A stretch of 64,000 nucleotides of DNA from NCBI GenBank assembly GCA_965220465.1, contig CBDCPZ010000023.1, forward strand, positions 186,001 through 250,000, read 5' to 3'. The translations under genes and the position numbers were made by a program. The notes under the pieces were generated by a model that saw only the letters and a list, made by a program, of their open reading frames with translations, was not told where the DNA came from and made no database searches. Position 1 is the stretch's first letter. Every line of letters begins with the position of its first letter. This DNA is from JAHDHW01 sp965220465. GTDB taxonomy: Bacteria > Bacteroidota > Bacteroidia > Chitinophagales > Saprospiraceae. Shown piece after piece: positions 18,043 through 26,975 of this stretch.

Positions 18043-18418
18043 TTTTTTCGTTTTGGTAAATAATCTGCTCAAAATAGGAAAAAATTAGCTTTGTGAAATT
18101 TTCCCTTCATTTTTGAGTGATTCTAGCAGAAGAAACTTGCTCAATTCAATTTTAACATTAAAAATAATTACAATATGAAAATTGTTTTGTATGTTTGAAA
18201 TTCATATAAATTAAGGTCAACACATTTGTTGATTTCCTACCAAATTAAACTACTAAGAGAAACTAACATTGTTGCCGTATTTGATTTGGAGTCCTCCCGG
18301 ATTTCATGTTATAATATTTCTCAGGGCAGCCCATTGATGAAGAACACCATTACACACAAACTGCGATTTTTAAATTCAATGAATGCAGTTTACCATTTTA
18401 TTAATCAAAAGGATAGAG
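18043..18418. other. Intergenic stretch with no supported gene
   Basis: 376 bases between the symporter start and the end of mnmD. A plus-strand frame starts at 18226 and runs into mnmD antisense, but its product has no recognisable family. The stretch should contain the symporter promoter; I cannot place it with confidence. Confidence 0.5.
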
Positions 18419-19105
18419 TCAAAAGTCAAGAATTTTTGAAGCTCTGGTCATTTCTCTTTTTCTGGGGGGACCAGGCAATGCTTCAATGGTAAATCCAACT
18501 CCTTTCAGTGATCGTTTCACGGATCCTTTTGCACAATAAGTCACTAAAATTCCATCAGGGAGGAGTGCTTTATACATTTTTGCCAGGATTTCATCACTCC
18601 AAAGCTCTGGCTGGGCACCCGGCGCAAAAGCATCAAAATAAATAATATCAAACTGATTTTCGAAATCTAACTCTTCAAATTTTTTCAAGACTTTTTTGAT
18701 TGTATATTGGTCATTTAGTTGAAATGGAACATTCCAAGGAGCTTGATGTAAATTCATAAACAAATCTGAATCTTCACCCGGTTCTAATAAATCCTTATAA
18801 TTTAATTGTTTCGCTTGTTGAATCGAAATAGGGTAGGCTTCGACTGCAGTATATTCTATGATGAGATTTCTCTTTTTGGCTTCAAAAAAAGTGACATAAG
18901 CATTTAAACCTGTCCCAAATCCGATTTCCAGAATGGAAATATTTTGCTGGACAACTGCTTTGAATCTTAGCGCGGCATTAATAAATACATGTTTAGATTC
19001 TTCAATTGCACCAAATTTAGAGTGATAGCTAACGCCATATTTTTTAGAAAAAATAGAATGCGATCCGTCGTCGGTGATAAATAAATTGGAATCTTCCATA
19101 ATCAT
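18419..19105 (-). CDS. mnmD: tRNA 5-methylaminomethyl-2-thiouridine methyltransferase, stand-alone MnmD
   Basis: 228 residues. The protein matches the methyltransferase half of MnmC: SIFSKKYGVSYHSKFGAIEE with the conserved His-Ser region, SAM motif ILEIGFGTGLNAYVTF, and IIYFDAFAPGAQPELWS for the catalytic region, ending VKRSLKGVGFTIEALPGPPRKREM. It transfers a methyl group to aminomethyl-uridine 34 of tRNA. The FAD-dependent MnmC half is absent, as in many Bacteroidota. Its partner later in the pathway, MnmH, is encoded at 30180-31235. Confidence 0.92.
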   Translation of the reverse strand: MIMEDSNLFITDDGSHSIFSKKYGVSYHSKFGAIEESKHVFINAALRFKAVVQQNISILEIGFGTGLNAYVTFFEAKKRNLIIEYTAVEAYPISIQQAKQLNYKDLLEPGEDSDLFMNLHQAPWNVPFQLNDQYTIKKVLKKFEELDFENQFDIIYFDAFAPGAQPELWSDEILAKMYKALLPDGILVTYCAKGSVKRSLKGVGFTIEALPGPPRKREMTRASKILDF

Positions 19106-19196
19106 GGTATTGATTCCATAAAGGTAAATATTTTTTGGCCGCTTAATGAACTGGCTTTAAAATATGGCTAACTATAAATTTGGATCGTAAACAGAA

Positions 19197-19228
19197 AATG
19201 CTTGTATAGTTTTATGACTACACAAGCA
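19197..19228 (-). terminator. Hairpin after the small lipoprotein gene
   Basis: ATGCTTGTATAG / CTACACAAGCAT around an 8-base loop, with one non-Watson-Crick pair; on the minus strand it is followed by TTTTCTGTTT. It lies between the 54-residue lipoprotein gene and mnmD. Confidence 0.5.
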
Positions 19229-19308
19229 TCTTGTCCGGTTCAATAAAAGGATCAAAAAAGGTTCTAAATATTTATAAAACCTACTCAGAAAAGACCGAGG
19301 TTTATGAT

Positions 19309-19473
19309 TTATTTATTAATAATTGCTCCCGGAAGAGCATCCAATACCTTAACAGCAGTATCTATTGAAAAGTTGTTAGGGCATCCCATTCCACGGTTGC
19401 AAGAAGAAAATGTTGCTAAGAAAGCAATCAAAATTACAAACGGGATCAATTTTTTAACGAATTTCGTTTTCAT
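19309..19473 (-). CDS. Small lipoprotein, 54 residues
   Basis: This short minus-strand gene runs from ATG 19473 to TAA 19309. Its product has a charged N-terminus (MKTKFVKK), a hydrophobic core (LIPFVILIAFLATF) and a clear lipobox ending SSC at residue ~24, then GMGCPNNFS and a short helix ending ALPGAIINK. I recall similar tiny lipoproteins with a 'GCPNNF'-like motif in other Bacteroidota; function unknown. A matching -7 box lies upstream and a hairpin downstream. The frame on the opposite strand at the same place is a shadow. Confidence 0.7.
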   Translation of the reverse strand: MKTKFVKKLIPFVILIAFLATFSSCNRGMGCPNNFSIDTAVKVLDALPGAIINK

Positions 19474-19503
19474 TCTTTTAAAGTTATGATATGAAAAGGA
19501 CTA

Positions 19504-19511
19504 CAAAATTA
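19504..19511 (-). promoter_or_regulatory. Candidate -7 box (TAATTTTG) of the small lipoprotein gene
   Basis: Reads TAATTTTG on the minus strand, 30 bases ahead of the ATG at 19473; matches TAnnTTTG. No convincing -33 TTG at normal spacing. Confidence 0.4.
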
Positions 19512-19605
19512 ATAAAATAAAACCAATTTGGTTCATATTATTGTCATAACGTTTTTGAACCAAGATATAGTATTAACAAAAATGTCAGCAAGGTGATGTT
19601 TTTAT

Positions 19606-19613
19606 TATATTTG
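19606..19613 (+). promoter_or_regulatory. -7 box (TATATTTG) of the Mpl-type ligase gene
   Basis: Perfect TAnnTTTG element 24 bases before the ATG at 19638; the -33 region has no clear TTG. Confidence 0.5.
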
Positions 19614-19637
19614 ATTCAAACATAAAATTATTGATCT

Positions 19638-20987
19638 ATGCGAATTCATCTCATTGCGATTGGGGGGAGTGCAATGCATAACCTTGCTATTGCACTACAA
19701 TGCAATCATCATACCGTATCTGGCTCTGATGATGAAATTTATAACCCCGCTTTTGATCGATTAAAGAATGCAGGGCTTTTGCCAAGTAAAACGGGCTGGG
19801 ATCCCAGTAAAATTAATCCTGAGTTTGATTTGATTATTTTAGGAATGCATGCCCGAAAAGATAATCCTGAATTGGCTAAAGCAAAAGAACTTCAGATTCC
19901 GGTTCTTTCCTATCCCGAGTTTATTTTTCAACATGCTGTAAATAAAAAAAGGATTATTATCGCAGGCAGTCATGGCAAAACGACTACTACAGCTATGATC
20001 CTGTATGTTTTAAAAGCGTTAGAATGGGATTTTGATTATTTGGTGGGAGCACAGTTAGAAGATTTTGAAAATATGGTCAGACTTTCTAATGCTCCGTTAA
20101 TGGTTATTGAAGGCGATGAATATCTTTCTTCACCGATTGATTTAAGGCCTAAAATTTTACATTATAAACCTCATCTAGCGGTTATAACCGGCATTGCCTG
20201 GGATCATATTAATGTATTCCCCACTTTTGAAAACTATGTTGAGCAGTTCCATAAATTTGTTGAAAGTATGGAAGCAGATGGCCAATTATTTTATTATGAA
20301 AAAGACAAGCATATTATAGAAATCATTGAGGACTTTCCTGATCTTTCAAAAACCGGATATGATGCTTTTGAATCTAAAATTGTCGAGGGAAAAAGTGTGT
20401 TAAAATATAATGGAAAAGAAGTTCTTTTAGAGGTTTTCGGAAAGCATAATCTGGAAAACTTGAAGGCTGCTTTTTTGATTTGCAAATCTATCGGAGTTTC
20501 AGAAGATCAGTTTTTTGAAAAGATCATAAGTTTTAAAGGCGCAGCTAAACGGATGCAGGTTTTAAACAAAAATGACCACTCAATAATCCTTCAGGATTTT
20601 GCACATGCTCCGTCAAAAGTTACTGCGACGATAAAAGCCACAAAAGCTCAGTTTCCGGATCGCAAATTAACAGCTTGTCTGGAACTCCACACTTTTAGCA
20701 GTTTGAACAAACACTTTTTAAAAGAATATTTTGAAAGCATGAATGCTGCAGATCAGGCTTTTGTATTTTTTAGTGAACATACGCTCGCTATGAAAAAATT
20801 GCCTCCAATCAACAAAGAGGATATCCAAAATGCTTTTGGACATAAAAACCTCACGGTTTTTACAAATAATGAAACTTTGGTAAATAGCTTAAAAGCATTG
20901 AATTGGTCAAATCAAAATTTATTGTTGATGAGCTCAGGAACTTTTAATGGCCTGGATTTGAAGCAATTATGCGCTGATTTAACTTAG
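19638..20987 (+). CDS. mpl: Mur ligase family protein, Mpl type (murein tripeptide ligase)
   Basis: 449 residues, cytoplasmic. N-terminal Rossmann domain starts HLIAIGGSAMHNLAIAL; the ATP loop is GSHGKTTTT at ~110; the central domain has VIEGDEYLSSPIDLRPK and ITGIAWDHINVFPT; the C-terminal domain has DFAHAPSKVTATIKATK. The opening 'GGSAMHNLA' and 'GDEYLSSP' are characteristic of Mpl, which joins recycled L-Ala-gamma-D-Glu-meso-DAP to UDP-MurNAc, rather than of MurC. It thus belongs to peptidoglycan recycling. The stop codon overlaps the convergent TlpA-like gene by 4 bases. Confidence 0.88.
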   Translation: MRIHLIAIGGSAMHNLAIALQCNHHTVSGSDDEIYNPAFDRLKNAGLLPSKTGWDPSKINPEFDLIILGMHARKDNPELAKAKELQIPVLSYPEFIFQHAVNKKRIIIAGSHGKTTTTAMILYVLKALEWDFDYLVGAQLEDFENMVRLSNAPLMVIEGDEYLSSPIDLRPKILHYKPHLAVITGIAWDHINVFPTFENYVEQFHKFVESMEADGQLFYYEKDKHIIEIIEDFPDLSKTGYDAFESKIVEGKSVLKYNGKEVLLEVFGKHNLENLKAAFLICKSIGVSEDQFFEKIISFKGAAKRMQVLNKNDHSIILQDFAHAPSKVTATIKATKAQFPDRKLTACLELHTFSSLNKHFLKEYFESMNAADQAFVFFSEHTLAMKKLPPINKEDIQNAFGHKNLTVFTNNETLVNSLKALNWSNQNLLLMSSGTFNGLDLKQLCADLT

Positions 20988-22402
20988 CCTTTTACTAGAT
21001 ATGCCAATTTAGCCTTAATCCTATCTGATGAAGGTCGAGGGGCATTTACCGAAATGATGTTGCCATCAGGGCCAATCAATAAAAAACGCGGAATTCCATT
21101 GATTTTATAATCCCGGACAATACTGGATTGCCATGCATTATCAGCCAATAATTGAACTCCTTTCATTTGCTGCTCGGTGACCATTTTTCGCCAGGCATTG
21201 GTGTCCTGATCTATTGAAATACTTGTGAAGACAATTTTATCATTTTCTTTATAGACTTCCTGTAATTCTTCAAGATGAGGAATTTCTTTACGGCAAGGGC
21301 CACACCAGGTCGCCCAAATATCAATATAAACATATTTTCCTTTGAAATTTTCTAGGCCAACTAGTTTGCCGTCTATATCTGCATAATTAAAGGTCGGAGC
21401 AGCTTTACCCTCTGCCAGATTTTTCCAGATGGAGTAATCTTTCAAAACATCCGCTTTATGGTTTTCATTATTGCTGCTTGCATTAAAAATGTCAAGAAGT
21501 TCTTTGGTGCCGTTAGCTCCTTCGTATTGGATATGCCTTTTTAAAGTCGAATACAGGAGAAAATCAGTAATGTCAGGATTTTTGAAATTAGTTTTTATAA
21601 AATCGAATTTTAAAAGTGCCTCTCTGTTATCCTGACCGCTGGGATCCGGCTTTGATTCCATTTCTTTTTTTACAAAAATGCTGATGTAGTTCATTAGAAA
21701 TTCTTTGTATTTCACTGAACCTAACAATTTTGAATCATCGAAATCAAGCTCTTTTAAAAAATCATAATAATTAGCACTTAATTTCAGGTTTTCTGTCTGG
21801 TTATAAAACTCATTATACAGTTTATAATTCACTCTGTCAGATGCCCATTCGTAGAGTATTTCATTATTCATCAATGCAACAAATGCTGGATGAAATCCTT
21901 TGTCTTTTGAAAGTTTATCAGACTCTGATTGATTTTGCTGACGAGTATAATTCATTGCGGCTATGAACTCAGATTCTTCAAGTTTGTAATCTTTGACTTT
22001 TGTAGAATATCGTTGTCTGTCGAGCAATGCCTTTTCAGAAAGGTATACGTTTTCGTTGGCAAATTTTCCTTCAAAAGAAAGGGTTCGCGAAAACCTTTGA
22101 CCATCTGCTTTTATAAATAAAGTGTCTCCCGGATTTATAAAAACAGTCGATTTATCTCTTCCGTAAGCCACCACAAAAAGAGAAGGCTGAGACAATGTAG
22201 TGTTGATTGAAAATTGGCCGTTTACAATTTGAGCTTCAAACCGGTTGTTATCATCGCTGAAGAAAATAGTTGGAATTGGAGCATTATTAATGTTACCAAC
22301 AATTGTGGTGGATATTGGAGTTCCGGAATTTGAATTTTGATTGTTTTCGGAGCAGGCATTAAAAACCATTAAAGCAAAAAAGAAATAAAATATACTTTTC
22401 AT
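20984..22402 (-). CDS. TlpA-like thiol-disulfide oxidoreductase with N-terminal DUF4369-like domain, lipoprotein
   Basis: About 472 residues from the ATG at 22402. An earlier in-frame start at 22441 falls at the edge of the -7 box, so the later one is preferred. A lipoprotein signal (FYFFFALMVFNAC) is followed by a DUF4369-like beta domain (~35-130: FSDDNNRFEAQIVNGQFSI, PGDTLFIKADG), a helical middle part and a C-terminal thioredoxin domain with WATWCGPCRKEIPHLEEL (CGPC active site) and KINGIPRFLLIGPDG. Membrane-anchored periplasmic thiol reductase or isomerase; its target is unknown. It overlaps the end of mpl by 4 bases, tail to tail. Confidence 0.88.
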   Translation of the reverse strand: MKSIFYFFFALMVFNACSENNQNSNSGTPISTTIVGNINNAPIPTIFFSDDNNRFEAQIVNGQFSINTTLSQPSLFVVAYGRDKSTVFINPGDTLFIKADGQRFSRTLSFEGKFANENVYLSEKALLDRQRYSTKVKDYKLEESEFIAAMNYTRQQNQSESDKLSKDKGFHPAFVALMNNEILYEWASDRVNYKLYNEFYNQTENLKLSANYYDFLKELDFDDSKLLGSVKYKEFLMNYISIFVKKEMESKPDPSGQDNREALLKFDFIKTNFKNPDITDFLLYSTLKRHIQYEGANGTKELLDIFNASSNNENHKADVLKDYSIWKNLAEGKAAPTFNYADIDGKLVGLENFKGKYVYIDIWATWCGPCRKEIPHLEELQEVYKENDKIVFTSISIDQDTNAWRKMVTEQQMKGVQLLADNAWQSSIVRDYKINGIPRFLLIGPDGNIISVNAPRPSSDRIKAKLAYLVKG

Positions 22403-22438
22403 AGGATCAGATATGAGTTTATAATTTTTTAAACAATA

Positions 22439-22446
22439 CAAATGTA
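22439..22446 (-). promoter_or_regulatory. -7 box (TACATTTG) of the TlpA-like gene
   Basis: Minus-strand TAnnTTTG, 36 bases upstream of the preferred start 22402. It supports that start over the one at 22441, which would place translation initiation within the promoter. Confidence 0.5.
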
Positions 22447-22567
22447 TTTATTTATCATTAACTATTGTACCAAAAAATAGTTAATGCCTTGATTTTTAAA
22501 AACAAACAGCATCAACTTATTATTGAAAAAACTGTCGTGATAAATAATTATTGTGTTTATAATTTAC

Positions 22568-22575
22568 TAATTTTG
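22568..22575 (+). promoter_or_regulatory. -7 box (TAATTTTG) of the PDH E1 beta gene
   Basis: TAnnTTTG match 32 bases ahead of the ATG at 22608; a TTG at 22551 is closer than usual for a -33 box. Confidence 0.45.
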
Positions 22576-22607
22576 AGGCCTTTTTGAAATAAAAATAAAA
22601 GATTGAA

Positions 22608-23591
22608 ATGGCAAGATCAATAGCATTGAGAGATGCAATCCGTGAGGCAATGACTGAAGAAATGAGACGCGATGAAACCGTGTTTTTAATGGGAGAGGAG
22701 GTTGCCGAGTACAATGGAGCTTATAAAGTGAGTAAAGGAATGCTCGACGAATTTGGTAGCAAAAGAGTAATTGATACACCGATTTCAGAATTAGGTTTTG
22801 CAGGTATTGGAGTTGGAGCAGCAATGAATGGCTTGCGACCTATTGTTGAATTTATGACCTGGAATTTTGCGGTTTTGGCATTTGACCAAATCGTAAATAA
22901 TGCCGCAAAGACACTCTCCCAATCTGCAGGGGAATTTAATTGTCCGATCGTTTTTAGAGGGCCATCGGGCTCTGCCGGCCAATTAGCTCAACAACATTCT
23001 CAGACTTTTGAAAGCTGGATGGCTAATGTTCCTGGTTTGAAGGTAATTTCCTGTATTGACGTGTATGACAGCAAAGGTTTGATGAAATCTGCCATCAGAG
23101 ATAATGATCCGGTTTGCATTATGGAAGCCGAAACACAATACGGCCTCATGGGTGAAGTGCCAGAAGAGGAATATTTGGTGCCAATTGGTGTTGCTGCTGT
23201 TCGAAAGGAAGGTACAGATGTAACAATTGTTTCTTATAATAAAATGATGTTGACTGCTTTGGAAGCCGCCGAGCAGCTGGAAAAAGAAGGCATTTCTGCT
23301 GAAGTTATTGATTTAAGAACCATCCGTCCTTTGGATTACCAGACTATTGTAAATTCTGTTAAAAAAACAAATCGATTGATCGTTGTTGATGAATCATGGC
23401 CTTTTGCCGGTGTTTCTGCAGAAGTCGCATATGAAATCCAAAAATTTGCTTTTGATTATTTAGATGCTCCGGTTATTCGGGTGAATTCAGCTGATACTTC
23501 ATTACCATATTCTGCTCCGTTTGTTGAAGAGTTTTTGCCGAATCCGGCTAAAATTATTGCAGCTGTAAACCAAGTCAGGTATGCCAAATAA
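22608..23591 (+). CDS. pdhB: Pyruvate dehydrogenase E1 component, beta subunit
   Basis: 327 residues, the usual length. Family hallmarks: ALRDAIREAMTEEMRRDETV, MGEEVAEYNGAYKVSKGML (thiamine-diphosphate-contacting Glu), VIDTPISELGFAGIGVGAAM, VEFMTWNFAVLAFDQIVNNA, and the transketolase C-terminal domain with VIDLRTIRPLDYQTIV. With the alpha subunit it decarboxylates pyruvate (or a branched 2-oxo acid) and acetylates lipoyl-E2. The alpha subunit and E2/E3 genes are not in this window. The pyruvate assignment over branched-chain rests on overall resemblance, so it is likely but not certain. Confidence 0.9.
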   Translation: MARSIALRDAIREAMTEEMRRDETVFLMGEEVAEYNGAYKVSKGMLDEFGSKRVIDTPISELGFAGIGVGAAMNGLRPIVEFMTWNFAVLAFDQIVNNAAKTLSQSAGEFNCPIVFRGPSGSAGQLAQQHSQTFESWMANVPGLKVISCIDVYDSKGLMKSAIRDNDPVCIMEAETQYGLMGEVPEEEYLVPIGVAAVRKEGTDVTIVSYNKMMLTALEAAEQLEKEGISAEVIDLRTIRPLDYQTIVNSVKKTNRLIVVDESWPFAGVSAEVAYEIQKFAFDYLDAPVIRVNSADTSLPYSAPFVEEFLPNPAKIIAAVNQVRYAK

Positions 23592-23611
23592 AATTTAGAA
23601 TGGGTTTAAAT

Positions 23612-23650
23612 AAAAAGAGTCATTCCAAAATTTGGGATGACTCTTTTTTT
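23612..23650. terminator. Bidirectional terminator between pdhB and the T9SS gene
   Basis: AAAAAGAGTCATTCC / GGGATGACTCTTTTT with a 7-base loop (one G-T pair) and T-runs on both strands, between convergent genes. Confidence 0.8.
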
Positions 23651-23659
23651 AATACTTAA

Positions 23660-24622
23660 TTATTGAACAACAAATTTAAAATTGCTTTGACCTGTCGGGC
23701 TTTGCAAACTAGCTAAATAATTTCCCGGGTTTCGGATAATCCCTTCTAGTGAAATATGAATTGCATGTTCTCCTTCTATGAAATTTCTTGTTGGAAATCG
23801 ATGAATTAACCTCCCAAAAATATCGTAAATTACTAAGTCCAGATCGGCACTTTCCTTCAAATTAAAAGATAGCTCAAAAGATTGAAAGACCGGATTAGGG
23901 TATAATTTTCCAGTAAGAATTGACGTTTGGCCAACTTCATGGATGCTAGTTGTTAGCTCTTGGTCTAAATCATCAAAATAACTGAGCGGAAATATATTAA
24001 CTTTAATGTTTAGTAAATTCCCGAATTGCCTGACTGCCTGATGATCTTCCACGATATCCATTGCGATTGGGTCCCACATATCCGTCCCAAGATATGTTTG
24101 ATAATATAAAAGACTCGAATCCTGTTGAGGATCGTCATTTAACTCAACTAATACTCCTGGAGGCGCTTCTGCACGAATAATCATTTCAACAGCTTCATCA
24201 GCTGTGAGACCATTATTTATTACTTCAGCAACATAACCGTTCCAGTTTGGAATAGCAGGTTGACTACCATCCCAGGCTGCATCAGCAGGTGAAGTTTGGC
24301 TAAAAGGGACAAAATTTGGATAAACATCATTTGTTCCTTCATAAACGATGGCGATATAAGTAACATAAGTGAAAACGGCAGTTTGAGATGCCAGGCCACA
24401 GGAGCAGAAAATGTTTGGTGCTTCAGTTTCCAGTTTTAGATTTCCAATCCTAATTTCTACTTGTGATAAATCAGCACTGTGGTTAATGGTCAAAGTTGCA
24501 ATCGTGTCTGGGTCAACACAAGCTTTTGCATTTTGACTTGAAAAAATGAAAATGAAAAAGAGACTTACTGAAAGTAAAGAATAAAATAAAGAATGGTTTT
24601 TAGGTGTGGTAAAATGGTTCAT
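23660..24622 (-). CDS. Secreted protein of unknown function with type A T9SS sorting domain
   Basis: 320 residues with signal peptide (LFYSLLSVSLFFIFIFSSQNAKA). The N-terminal ~230 residues are unrecognised: cysteines cluster near IFCSCGLASQ, and segments such as NWNGYVAEVINNGLTADEAVEM look helical. The last ~85 residues are a type A sorting domain (GKLYPNPVFQSFELSFN, NPGNYLASLQSPTGQS), so the protein is exported to the surface. No catalytic motif is seen. Confidence 0.75.
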   Translation of the reverse strand: MNHFTTPKNHSLFYSLLSVSLFFIFIFSSQNAKACVDPDTIATLTINHSADLSQVEIRIGNLKLETEAPNIFCSCGLASQTAVFTYVTYIAIVYEGTNDVYPNFVPFSQTSPADAAWDGSQPAIPNWNGYVAEVINNGLTADEAVEMIIRAEAPPGVLVELNDDPQQDSSLLYYQTYLGTDMWDPIAMDIVEDHQAVRQFGNLLNIKVNIFPLSYFDDLDQELTTSIHEVGQTSILTGKLYPNPVFQSFELSFNLKESADLDLVIYDIFGRLIHRFPTRNFIEGEHAIHISLEGIIRNPGNYLASLQSPTGQSNFKFVVQ

Positions 24623-24857
24623 TGTTCAAATGTTTTAGTTTAAGAAAAGGGTTTCGATCATTTCCAAGTTACACGTAATTAAAAAGCTAAAGGTTGGGTT
24701 TAGAATGAATTCAAATAAATACTTTAATATTATCTTCCTCAGTTAATATTTTCTTTCCATTTATTTTTTGCAATAACAATAGATTCAAATTGTAAAAACT
24801 GGGTCATAATTAAAGCAATCATTAGAAGAATTGGCCGCTTAATTTTATTATTGTAAT

Positions 24858-25940
24858 ATGAAATTGCAAAATGATATTTTACTAAGAACAATAAGAGGGG
24901 AGGAGGTAGAACGACCTCCGATTTGGATGATGCGTCAAGCCGGAAGGATTCTTCCGCAATATCGTAAAATAAGAGCAGAATTATCCGGATTTAAGGAGTT
25001 GGTTCAAACTCCTAAATTGGCAGCTGAGGTCACCATTCAACCTGTTGATGAGTTAGGCGTAGATGCAGCCATTATATTCTCTGATATCCTGGTGATTCCT
25101 GAAGCCATGGGATTGCCTTACGAATTAATTGAAAAGAAAGGACCATTTTTTCCAAAAACAATTAAAACAGCTTTGGATATCGAATCCTTACAGTCAGGTA
25201 AAACAGCGGCTGTTGAGTTAGATTATGTTTACGAGGCAATTAAAAAAACCGTTGATGGATTGCATGGGAGAGTTCCTTTAATTGGTTTTTGTGGAGCACC
25301 CTGGACCATTCTATCCTACATGATTGAAGGATCGGGCAGCAAAACATTTTCAAAGGCAAGAAAATTTTTATACCAGGAACCCAAGCTCGCGCATAAATTG
25401 CTAGAAAAAATCACAGCGACCAGCATGGAATACCTCAGACTTAAAATTAAAGCTGGCTGTAATTTAGTTCAAATCTTTGATTCATGGGCAGGCATTTTGA
25501 GCCTTTCTTTATACCAAGAGTTTGGCTTACCATATATTTCAAAAATTTGTAATTCCATTTCTGAAGTGCCTAAAATTGTTTTTGCAAAAGGAGCGTGGTT
25601 TGCGATGGAAGAAATCGGAAAACTCAATTGTGAAGTAGTTGGACTTGATTGGAATATGTCTCCACAATGGGCTAGAAAACAACTTAATACGCAACAAATT
25701 TTGCAAGGAAATTTTGATCCATCTATGCTTTATAGCGATGAAAAAACGATTGCATCTGAAACTATTTCCATGATAAATCAATTCGAAAGTAAACATATTG
25801 TAAATCTTGGACACGGAGTTTATCCTGATACACCTCTCGAAAACGTCAAAGTCTTTGTCAATACTGTTAAGGATTTTCAATATCAAAAAGCTGGTCTTTC
25901 TAATGCAAAATACAGTGGATTGAAAACGAATTACTTATAA
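24858..25940 (+). CDS. hemE: Uroporphyrinogen decarboxylase
   Basis: 360 residues, close to the usual length. Signature PIWMMRQAGRILPQYRKIR (family pattern 1) is near the N-terminus. Further on come IIFSDILVIPEAMG, IGFCGAPWTILSYMIEGSGS, QIFDSWAGILS and NLGHGVYPDTPLENVK at the C-terminal active site. The enzyme removes four carboxyl groups from uroporphyrinogen III to make coproporphyrinogen III in heme synthesis, in the cytoplasm. No other heme gene is adjacent. Confidence 0.96.
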   Translation: MKLQNDILLRTIRGEEVERPPIWMMRQAGRILPQYRKIRAELSGFKELVQTPKLAAEVTIQPVDELGVDAAIIFSDILVIPEAMGLPYELIEKKGPFFPKTIKTALDIESLQSGKTAAVELDYVYEAIKKTVDGLHGRVPLIGFCGAPWTILSYMIEGSGSKTFSKARKFLYQEPKLAHKLLEKITATSMEYLRLKIKAGCNLVQIFDSWAGILSLSLYQEFGLPYISKICNSISEVPKIVFAKGAWFAMEEIGKLNCEVVGLDWNMSPQWARKQLNTQQILQGNFDPSMLYSDEKTIASETISMINQFESKHIVNLGHGVYPDTPLENVKVFVNTVKDFQYQKAGLSNAKYSGLKTNYL

Positions 25941-26070
25941 ACTTTCAATACTATAAAAACTATTTAAAACTTTTCTATTGTAATATTTTATTTACTAAGT
26001 TTTAAAGTTTTATATTAGTAACCTATTTCGAATACTTAAAATTTTATTTAATTAATCTGTTTTAGATTAT

Positions 26071-26078
26071 TAACTTTG
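26071..26078 (+). promoter_or_regulatory. -7 box (TAACTTTG) of accD
   Basis: TAnnTTTG match 41 bases upstream of the accD ATG; no clear -33 TTG. Confidence 0.45.
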
Positions 26079-26119
26079 GCGTTTATTGAGAACTCTACAT
26101 TCAACTATTTGCTATTTAT

Positions 26120-26959
26120 ATGGGATGGTTTAAAAGGCTAAAAGACGGGATCATTACATCGACCAAGGATAAAAAAGAAGCTCCTGATGGGTTGTGGTAT
26201 AAATGCTCTAAGTGCAAAGAGGCAAGTACGATTAAAGAGGTGAAAGAGAGCTTTCACAAATGCCCCAAATGCAATTACCATATTCGGATTGGGTCATTTG
26301 ATTATTATGATCTCCTTTTTGATGGCAAATACGAAGAACTCTTCGATAACCTTATTTCTACTGATTTTTTGAAATTTTCAGACCTCAAGCCATATGATGA
26401 AAGGCTAAAAGGAGCAATAAAAAAAACGGGCCTGGATGATTCTATTACTGTCGCTACCGGTAAGATTAATAAAAGAAACCTGGTCATTGCAGCAATGGAT
26501 TTTACATTTATTGGAGGTTCGATGGGATCAGTTGTCGGTGAAAAGATAGCGATGGCGATTGACTATTGCCTGGAAAACAAAATTCCATTGATGATTATTT
26601 CGAAATCTGGAGGAGCACGAATGATGGAATCTGCATTTTCGTTGATGCAAATGGCTAAAACGAGTGCAAAACTTTCTCAATTGGCAAAAGCGGGGATACC
26701 TTATTTTTCATTGTTAACCGATCCGACAACCGGAGGAGTAACAGCTTCTTTTGCCATGCTCGGTGATGTAAATTTCGCTGAACCTGAAGCATTGATTGGT
26801 TTTGCCGGACCGCGCGTTATTAAAGAAACCATCAAAAAAGACCTTCCCGAAGGATTCCAACGATCCGAATTTCTTTTAGAACATGGTTTTTTGGATTTTG
26901 TCATTGACCGAAAAGACCTGCGAAGAAGAGTCGGAGATTTACTGACTTTCTTTAATTAG
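26120..26959 (+). CDS. accD: Acetyl-CoA carboxylase carboxyltransferase beta subunit
   Basis: 279 residues. The N-terminal zinc ribbon shows four cysteines with spacing C-x2-C-x15-C-x2-C (YKCSKC ... KCPKCNYH). The crotonase-like carboxyltransferase fold follows with MDFTFIGGSMGSVVGEKI, SKSGGARMMESAFSLMQM and SLLTDPTTGGVTASFAMLGD, then IGFAGPRVIKETIK. Together with AccA it transfers carboxyl from biotin to acetyl-CoA, giving malonyl-CoA for fatty acid synthesis. The stop lies 16 bases from the convergent bshC stop. Confidence 0.96.
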   Translation: MGWFKRLKDGIITSTKDKKEAPDGLWYKCSKCKEASTIKEVKESFHKCPKCNYHIRIGSFDYYDLLFDGKYEELFDNLISTDFLKFSDLKPYDERLKGAIKKTGLDDSITVATGKINKRNLVIAAMDFTFIGGSMGSVVGEKIAMAIDYCLENKIPLMIISKSGGARMMESAFSLMQMAKTSAKLSQLAKAGIPYFSLLTDPTTGGVTASFAMLGDVNFAEPEALIGFAGPRVIKETIKKDLPEGFQRSEFLLEHGFLDFVIDRKDLRRRVGDLLTFFN

Positions 26960-26975
26960 CCGCAACTTGAAATAA

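Noticed and set aside
18226..18492. 88-residue plus-strand frame
   Set aside because: Its end is antisense to mnmD and the product shows no known family or signal.
22403..22441. Upstream start for the TlpA-like gene
   Set aside because: The extra residues are not a signal peptide, and the start lies at its own -7 box.
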